DNA of 64,000 nt from Cypionkella psychrotolerans. Lineage in GTDB: Bacteria > Pseudomonadota > Alphaproteobacteria > Rhodobacterales > Rhodobacteraceae. The stretch covers positions 186,001 through 250,000 of the forward strand of contig NZ_LGIC01000086.1 of the NCBI RefSeq assembly GCF_001294535.1, written 5' to 3'. The notes under the pieces were generated by a model that had not been told where the DNA came from, did no database searches, and was given only the letters and a program-made list of their open reading frames with translations. The position numbers and the translations under genes are program-made. Below, piece after piece: positions 58,959-64,000 of this stretch (positions are counted from its first letter, which is position 1; every line of letters begins with the position of its first letter).

Positions 58959-60275
58959 CTATTCGTTCGCAACACCTGTCGGTTGGCCGACCACGATGAA
59001 ATGCAGATCATCGGGTTTGATCAGGCGGGCAGCGACGCGTTTGACATCTTCCAGCGTGACGGCTTCAACGCGGGTGTTGCGGGTTTTCGGATAATCGGGC
59101 GGCAGGCCGAGATCCTGCATCCCGACGAGGATGGAGGCAATCGTGTCGTTGCCGTCAAACCGCAAAGGATAGGCCCCGGTCATATAGGTTTTGGCGTTGG
59201 CCAATTCGTCTGCGGTGACGCCATCCTTGGCGACTTTCGCCCATTCTGCACGGATCACCTTGATCGCCTCGGCCACCTTTTCGTTGCTGGCTTGGAACTG
59301 GCCCATCAACACTTCGGCATGGTCATAGGCCGCCAAACTGGTGCCGATGCCATAGGTGAGGCCACGTTTTTCACGCACCTCGGTCATCAGGCGGGCAGAA
59401 AACCGACCGCCGCCGAGGATTTCGTTCAGCAGGCTGGCGGCGAAATAATCGGGGTCGGAGAACTTCAAACCGCCTTGGCCGAAGATCACCATCGACTGTG
59501 GGCCGGGGAAGTCTTGCACGGTGATGCCGCCCTTGGTCTGCAACGTCGCCGGGCCGGGTTGCGGCGCACCTGTGGCGGGTAGGTCGGCAAGGAGTTTATC
59601 CAACAGAACACCCAGATCGGCGGCAGAAATATCGCCCGCTGCGGCGACGGTGATACGGTCGCGGGCGATGGCGTCTTTGAAGGCTTGCAGGATATCATCC
59701 CGGGTCAGGGCGGTGACGGTTGCGATGGTGCCGGACCCGTCGGAGCCATAGGGATGGGTGCCAAAGCTGCGGGCGCGTTCAAGATTGCTGGCAATGGTGC
59801 CGGGGTCTTTTGCGTCCGAGCGCAGGCCGGACAGCACCTGTTCACGCACCCGGTCCACCGCGTCTTGGTCAAAGCGCGGCTTGGTCAGGGCGTCATGCAG
59901 CAGGGCCGTCGCCTGATCTCGGTTCTCGGTCAGGAAATGGCTGGAGACGGAAACGCCATCTTGATCGCTGCTGAAATGAAAGCTGGCGGCAAGACCATCG
60001 CGGGCGGCGGCGAAACCTTGGCTGTCGAGATCACCCGCACCTTCTTCGATCAGCGCGGTCATCAGATTGACCGCGCCACGCTTGCCTGGTGCATCCAGGG
60101 AGGTGCCACCTTTGAAGCGAATCTCCAGCGCGGTAAACGGGATGCCGTGATCTTCCACCAACCAGGCCTTGATGCCACCCGGAGAGGTGACGGGCTGGAT
60201 GTTGATTTCAGCGTGCAAGGGCGAGGCCAAAGCGAGCAACACGGCCGCGGCACGCCAGATCATACGCGGGTTCAT
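58959..60275 (-). CDS. M16 family peptidase-like protein, non-catalytic
   Basis: A 438-aa secreted (signal peptide ending HAEI) insulinase-family protein. The position of the zinc HxxEH motif reads [15 protein letters not shown], so the ligands are missing; the [21 protein letters not shown] motif of the C-terminal half is kept. It overlaps the upstream active M16 gene by 4 nt, and the pair probably works as a heterodimer like mitochondrial processing peptidase. AAGGAGG precedes the ATG. Confidence 0.87.
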   Translation of the reverse strand: MNPRMIWRAAAVLLALASPLHAEINIQPVTSPGGIKAWLVEDHGIPFTALEIRFKGGTSLDAPGKRGAVNLMTALIEEGAGDLDSQGFAAARDGLAASFHFSSDQDGVSVSSHFLTENRDQATALLHDALTKPRFDQDAVDRVREQVLSGLRSDAKDPGTIASNLERARSFGTHPYGSDGSGTIATVTALTRDDILQAFKDAIARDRITVAAAGDISAADLGVLLDKLLADLPATGAPQPGPATLQTKGGITVQDFPGPQSMVIFGQGGLKFSDPDYFAASLLNEILGGGRFSARLMTEVREKRGLTYGIGTSLAAYDHAEVLMGQFQASNEKVAEAIKVIRAEWAKVAKDGVTADELANAKTYMTGAYPLRFDGNDTIASILVGMQDLGLPPDYPKTRNTRVEAVTLEDVKRVAARLIKPDDLHFIVVGQPTGVANE

Positions 60276-61621
60276 TGTGCAGCCTCCTTGGCGGTCAACC
60301 AGCCGGTCACGGCTTGGTCGCGGTTGAAGACCAGCTTGGCTGCGGCCATCACATCTTCGGGCGTCACAGCTTGCAGCACATCCGGCCAGTCCTGCACATC
60401 TTTGACCGAAAGCCCGACGGCGAGGGCCTCGCCATAGGTGCGGGCCAAGCCGCCTGCGTCGTCACGGGCATAGATCTGACCGGCGCGGATTTGGGTTTTG
60501 ATGCGGGCGAAATCGTCGGAGTTGACGCCGTCTTTCATGAATTTCGCGATCACTCTGTCCATCGCGGCTTCGGCATCGGCGAGGCTGACACCCTCGGCAG
60601 GCACCACGACGAGGCCGAAGGTTTGCGGATCAACCGAAACACCATCGTAATAGGCCGAGGAATAGACGGCAGTTTGGGTGTCAAACTGCAAGGCCTTGGT
60701 CAGCACCGAGGTGGTGCCAGAGCCGCCGAGAAGATCGGCCAGCACGGCCAAGGCAGCGGCTTGTTTCTGATCGCCGGGATTACGCTCGGGGGCAAGATAG
60801 CTGCGCGCGACATAAGGTTGGGCGACACGCTCATCCGCCAGCACCAAACGACGCTCGGCCAGTTGCGGCGGTTCTTCGGGCCGGTGGCGCGGCTTTATTT
60901 TATCCGAAGGCGGCAGCGGACCGTAGTATTTCTTGGCCAAAGCCAACACGTCAGCTGGCTTCACATCGCCCGCGACGATCAGGATGGCGTTGTTGGGGGC
61001 ATAGTAAGCGCGATAGAAGTTGATGGCGTCGTCGCGGGTCAGGCCGGCGATTTCAGCGCGCCAGCCGATCACCGGGATGCCATAGGGATGATTCAGATAT
61101 TGTGCTGCGGACATTTGTTCTTGCAGCAGGATGCCGGGATCAGAGTCGGTGCGCTGGCCGCGCTCTTCTAAAATGACCTGACGCTCGGTGGTCACGTCTT
61201 CTTCCGACATGTTCAGATTGACCATGCGATCGGATTCCATCTGCATCATCAGATCAAGCCGATCAGCGGCAACCCTCTGGAAGAAGGCGGTATAATCTTC
61301 TGTGGTGAAGGCATTGTCATCGCCGCCTTGCTTTTCGACCGTGGCCGAAAACTCACCCGTGGGAACCTTCGCGGTGCCTTTGAACATCAGATGTTCAAAG
61401 AAATGCGCGATGCCGGAATGACCTGCGACCTCATCAGCGCGGCCAATTTTATACCAGACCATCTGGGTGACAACCGGGGCGCGGTGATCTTCAATCACCA
61501 CCACTTGCAGTCCGTTATTCAGGGTGAAACTGCTGACCGTGTCGGCGCTTGCGGCGAAAGGCAGAACGGGCAGTGACAGGCAAAGAAGGCCGAACATGGT
61601 GCGGCCAAGGGAGCGAAACAT
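60272..61621 (-). CDS. M16 family zinc metallopeptidase, catalytic
   Basis: A 449-aa periplasmic insulinase/pitrilysin-type peptidase with signal peptide (LPVLPFAASA). The zinc motif HFFEHLMF (about residue 75) and the downstream Glu in NAFTTEDYTAFF-type context mark the active subunit. Substrate unknown; the family degrades peptides or processes exported proteins. GGAGG before the ATG. Its stop overlaps the partner gene. Confidence 0.92.
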   Translation of the reverse strand: MFRSLGRTMFGLLCLSLPVLPFAASADTVSSFTLNNGLQVVVIEDHRAPVVTQMVWYKIGRADEVAGHSGIAHFFEHLMFKGTAKVPTGEFSATVEKQGGDDNAFTTEDYTAFFQRVAADRLDLMMQMESDRMVNLNMSEEDVTTERQVILEERGQRTDSDPGILLQEQMSAAQYLNHPYGIPVIGWRAEIAGLTRDDAINFYRAYYAPNNAILIVAGDVKPADVLALAKKYYGPLPPSDKIKPRHRPEEPPQLAERRLVLADERVAQPYVARSYLAPERNPGDQKQAAALAVLADLLGGSGTTSVLTKALQFDTQTAVYSSAYYDGVSVDPQTFGLVVVPAEGVSLADAEAAMDRVIAKFMKDGVNSDDFARIKTQIRAGQIYARDDAGGLARTYGEALAVGLSVKDVQDWPDVLQAVTPEDVMAAAKLVFNRDQAVTGWLTAKEAAQ

Positions 61622-61698
61622 CGCGGTCCTCCGTGGATTACAGGGCGCACGCTAACCGCAATGCCCGCCCGCTGAAAGCCGGGGCAACGGGGTTGTGA

Positions 61699-62220
61699 TC
61701 ACTCGCCTTTTTTCGGCGGTGGCGCGGAGGGGGTGCGCGCGCCTGCGGCCCGCCAGCGTGCCAGTTCGGCGTGCTGATCCAGCGACTGCTTGGCATAGGC
61801 CTTGTAATAGACGTTCAGGTTGAACAGGCGCTCCAGCGGGCGACCATTGTTCTTTTTGCGGAACTCCAGATCTTCGGAGGCCAAAACCTGGCGGATACCG
61901 GGGGTCACGCCCTGCCGGGTGGCATAGTTGTACAGCCCCGCATCGCTGACGCCGCTGGTGGCCGGGGGTTTGCCACCCAAAGCTGTGATCGCATCATCTT
62001 GCGGATGTGGATCAGTCAGGTTGGCACCGCCCGGCGTGGGCGCGGGCAGATCGGCGAGCGAGGTCGGCAGTTCCAAGGCTTTCGGCGGCAGGATTGCAAA
62101 TTCATCCGGGCCGTTGCTGTCAGACCGCAGGTTCATCAGATCAGGCGCTTTGTCGCTGCAGGCCGCAAGCGTCAACAACGCTGCGCCCGCGAACGCGAGA
62201 ACCACCTTTGCTGATCGCAT
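61699..62220 (-). CDS. DUF3035 lipoprotein
   Basis: A 173-aa lipoprotein with lipobox LTLAACSDK, so the mature N-terminus would be the Cys. DUF3035 landmarks are PDEFAILPPKALELP and EDLEFRKKNNGRPLERLF. The role is unknown. It lies directly downstream of lspA, whose product would process it. GGAGG precedes the ATG at 62220. Confidence 0.9.
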   Translation of the reverse strand: MRSAKVVLAFAGAALLTLAACSDKAPDLMNLRSDSNGPDEFAILPPKALELPTSLADLPAPTPGGANLTDPHPQDDAITALGGKPPATSGVSDAGLYNYATRQGVTPGIRQVLASEDLEFRKKNNGRPLERLFNLNVYYKAYAKQSLDQHAELARWRAAGARTPSAPPPKKGE

Positions 62221-62276
62221 ATTGCTGCCTCCACCAAGTCTTACCATCGTCGTCTTAGCCTATGATCCCGCCCGCG

Positions 62277-62774
62277 TCACGGGGTCTTTCGCCGCTTCGC
62301 GCGGGTTGGCTTGGCGGATTTGCCACCAAACACCACCAAACCCAAGGCGCCTGCGAAGATTGCGATGTCGGCGATGTTGAACGAATAGGGGTTTTCAAAG
62401 CCGCAGCAGGACATGGTCAGGAAATCGGCGACATAGCCATAGGCAATCCGGTCCACCACATTGCCCAAAGCGCCGCCGATCAGCAAGCCTCCGGCGATCA
62501 TCGACCACCGCCCCGGACGTTCGCGCCGCAGCCAGATCAGCACCCAAGCTGAAATCGCAACCGCCACCGCAATCAGCACCCAGCGCATGAACTCGGCACT
62601 ATTGGCGAACAAACCGAAATTTACGCCACGATTCTCGGCCCAGCGGAAATTCAGCAGCGGATCGAGCACCTCGATCTCCCCACGCTCGCGCAGGGAAAGC
62701 AGGCGGATCACGCCGATTTTGCTCAGCTGGTCCAGCAGAAAGACGATGATCGCGGTGAGGGAAAGCGCGCGCAT
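62277..62774 (-). CDS. lspA: Signal peptidase II (prolipoprotein peptidase)
   Basis: Inner-membrane aspartic protease that removes signal peptides from prolipoproteins; 165 aa with four helices. The catalytic motifs are GNVVDRIAYGYVADF and SFNIADIAIFAG (two Asp). NFRWAENRGVNFG is also conserved. The start at 62774 lies 1 nt after the purH stop; upstream in-frame codons would overlap purH. Confidence 0.95.
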   Translation of the reverse strand: MRALSLTAIIVFLLDQLSKIGVIRLLSLRERGEIEVLDPLLNFRWAENRGVNFGLFANSAEFMRWVLIAVAVAISAWVLIWLRRERPGRWSMIAGGLLIGGALGNVVDRIAYGYVADFLTMSCCGFENPYSFNIADIAIFAGALGLVVFGGKSAKPTRAKRRKTP

Positions 62775-62775
62775 C

Positions 62776-64000
62776 TTAGTGCCGGAAGTGCCGCTGATCG
62801 GTGAAGACCATCGCAAGACCCGCCGCATCGGCCGCCGCAATCACCTCATCGTCGCGCATGGAGCCGCCGGGTTGGATGATTGCCGTCGCCCCCGCCTCTG
62901 CCGCAGCCAGCAGGCCATCGGCAAACGGAAAGAACGCATCCGAGGCCACAACCGACCCCACGGTGGGGCTTTGTGGCAGGCTCAAAACATCGGCCATATC
63001 GCCCGCCTTGCGCGCGGCGATGCGGGTCGAATCAATCCGGCTCATCTGCCCTGCCCCCACACCCACGGTCGCGCCATCTTTCACATAGACGATGGCGTTC
63101 GACTTCACATGCTTGGCAACTTTCCATGCAAACATCAGATCGGCAAGCTCGGCCTCAGTTGGTGCGCGCTTTGTCACCACTTTCAGATCAGCGGCGGTGA
63201 TGTTGTCGGTGTCGCGGTCTTGCACAAGGAAGCCCCCCGCGACTTGCTTGAACGCCAACGATTTCTCGGTGGGGTCCGGCAGGCCCTTGGTGGTCAGCAG
63301 GCGCAGGTTTTTCTTGCTGGCGAAGATCGCTTTCGCCTCATCAGACGCTCCCGGCGCAATCACCACCTCGGTGAAAATCTTGACGATCTCCTCAGCGGTT
63401 TCAGCATCCAAAGGCTGGTTCAGCGCCACGATACCGCCAAAGGCCGAGGTCTGATCGCAGGCATAAGCGCGCAAATAAGCCTCTTTCAGCGATGCCGCCT
63501 TGCCCACCCCACACGGATTGGCGTGCTTGATGATCGCACAGGCCGGACCCGCGCCCGCAAACTCGGCCACCAGTTCAAACGCCGCATCGGTGTCATTGAT
63601 GTTGTTGTAGGACAGCTCTTTGCCCTGCCATTGCTTCGCTGTCGCCACGCCTTCGCGCTTCGAGCCATCAGTGTAAAACGCCGCCGCCTGATGCGGGTTC
63701 TCGCCATAGCGCAAGCCCTGCGCCAGCACCCCGCCGAAGGATTTCGAGCGCGTAAACGGTTGCCCCAACTGCCCCGAGAGCCAGCCCGAAACGGCAGTAT
63801 CGTAAGCCGCCGTGCGGGAATATGCGGTCAGCGCCAGCTTCTGCCGGAACGCCAAAGTCGTCGCGCCATCATGTGCCTTCATCTGATCAATCAGGCCGGC
63901 ATAATCGGCAGGATCGGTCACAACCGTCACAAAGCGGTGGTTCTTTGAGGCCGCGCGAATCATCGCAGGCCCGCCAATGTCGATATTCTCGATGCAGGTG
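62776..64000 (-). CDS. purH: Bifunctional AICAR transformylase / IMP cyclohydrolase PurH (5' end outside the window)
   Basis: Last two steps of purine synthesis. The window contains about 408 C-terminal codons: the end of the IMP cyclohydrolase domain ([18 protein letters not shown]) and the AICAR transformylase domain with [25 protein letters not shown] and [10 protein letters not shown]. The reading frame continues off the right edge, so the gene is partial. It precedes lspA by 1 nt. Confidence 0.96.
   Translation of the reverse strand, partial: TCIENIDIGGPAMIRAASKNHRFVTVVTDPADYAGLIDQMKAHDGATTLAFRQKLALTAYSRTAAYDTAVSGWLSGQLGQPFTRSKSFGGVLAQGLRYGENPHQAAAFYTDGSKREGVATAKQWQGKELSYNNINDTDAAFELVAEFAGAGPACAIIKHANPCGVGKAASLKEAYLRAYACDQTSAFGGIVALNQPLDAETAEEIVKIFTEVVIAPGASDEAKAIFASKKNLRLLTTKGLPDPTEKSLAFKQVAGGFLVQDRDTDNITAADLKVVTKRAPTEAELADLMFAWKVAKHVKSNAIVYVKDGATVGVGAGQMSRIDSTRIAARKAGDMADVLSLPQSPTVGSVVASDAFFPFADGLLAAAEAGATAIIQPGGSMRDDEVIAAADAAGLAMVFTDQRHFRH

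Noticed and set aside
62461-63948. 495-codon open frame opposite lspA and purH
   Set aside because: Spans two well supported genes on the other strand and has no family similarity.

Overview
The window is a GC-rich chromosomal stretch from an alphaproteobacterium, very probably a member of the Rhodobacteraceae (Rhodobacter/Roseobacter relatives). The evidence is the RpoE-ChrR singlet-oxygen pair with all expected zinc ligands, COQ9, SDHAF4-like DUF1674, DUF1643, DUF3035 and DUF5928 proteins, a fused MrpA/B antiporter subunit, an ALDH16-type double aldehyde dehydrogenase, and short dispersed hairpin repeats of a kind common in this family. No rRNA, tRNA, CRISPR array, IS element, integrase or prophage was recognised. 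Genes are densely packed and many are coupled by ATGA or TGATG overlaps.

Layout. 0-6 kb: a six-gene Mrp (Pha) cation/proton antiporter operon, preceded by repeat copies. 6-9.5 kb: deoC and an ALDH16 aldehyde dehydrogenase (deoxyribose degradation). 9.6-15.5 kb: mscL, alanine dehydrogenase with a divergent Lrp-type regulator, an EamA transporter, a Tat-exported PhoX-type phosphatase, a transglutaminase-like protein and rpsU. 15.8-17.6 kb: COQ9 and a quinone oxidoreductase. 17.6-20.6 kb: a divergent sulfotransferase and GT14/DUF5928 glycosyltransferase, then a HIT protein. 20.7-26 kb: small conserved proteins and polA. 26-33.7 kb: lolA, a lytic transglycosylase lipoprotein, hspQ, a STAS/anti-sigma kinase pair, a gamma-glutamyltransferase-like enzyme, free methionine sulfoxide reductase, GFA protein, LysE exporter, homocysteine methyltransferase family protein and a pseudouridine synthase. 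33.8-41 kb: glutamate-synthase-like flavoprotein, an iron-sulfur flavin oxidoreductase with an aldehyde dehydrogenase, 1-Cys peroxiredoxin and a lone RgpF-type glycan protein. 41-51 kb: the translation/RNA cluster pnp, rpsO, truB, rbfA, dapB and rsmB, interrupted by an RTX calcium-binding protein. 51-55.4 kb: an SDR/DUF1365/FAD operon divergent from rpoE-chrR. 55.4-64 kb: hutD-rmuC-mutL, two M16 peptidases, a DUF3035 lipoprotein, lspA and the 3' part of purH.

The regulatory parts stand out more than the gene content. A 66-bp stretch holds two back-to-back promoters matching the RpoE consensus (TGATCC, 16-nt spacer, CGTA core), so sigma-E probably drives both its own operon and the FAD/DUF1365/SDR operon. 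A perfect TTAA-N7-TTAA CtrA-type box lies just upstream of the RTX gene. A 16-bp palindrome occurs twice, each time 4-5 nt after the stop codon of an RNA-modification gene (truB, rsmB). A dispersed repeat with an AAATATCCC core occurs in two sub-forms, one of them arranged head-to-head as a perfect 24-bp inverted repeat. I did not find a clearly novel defence or mobile system; the best candidates for undescribed biology are these small elements and the sulfotransferase/DUF5928 pair.
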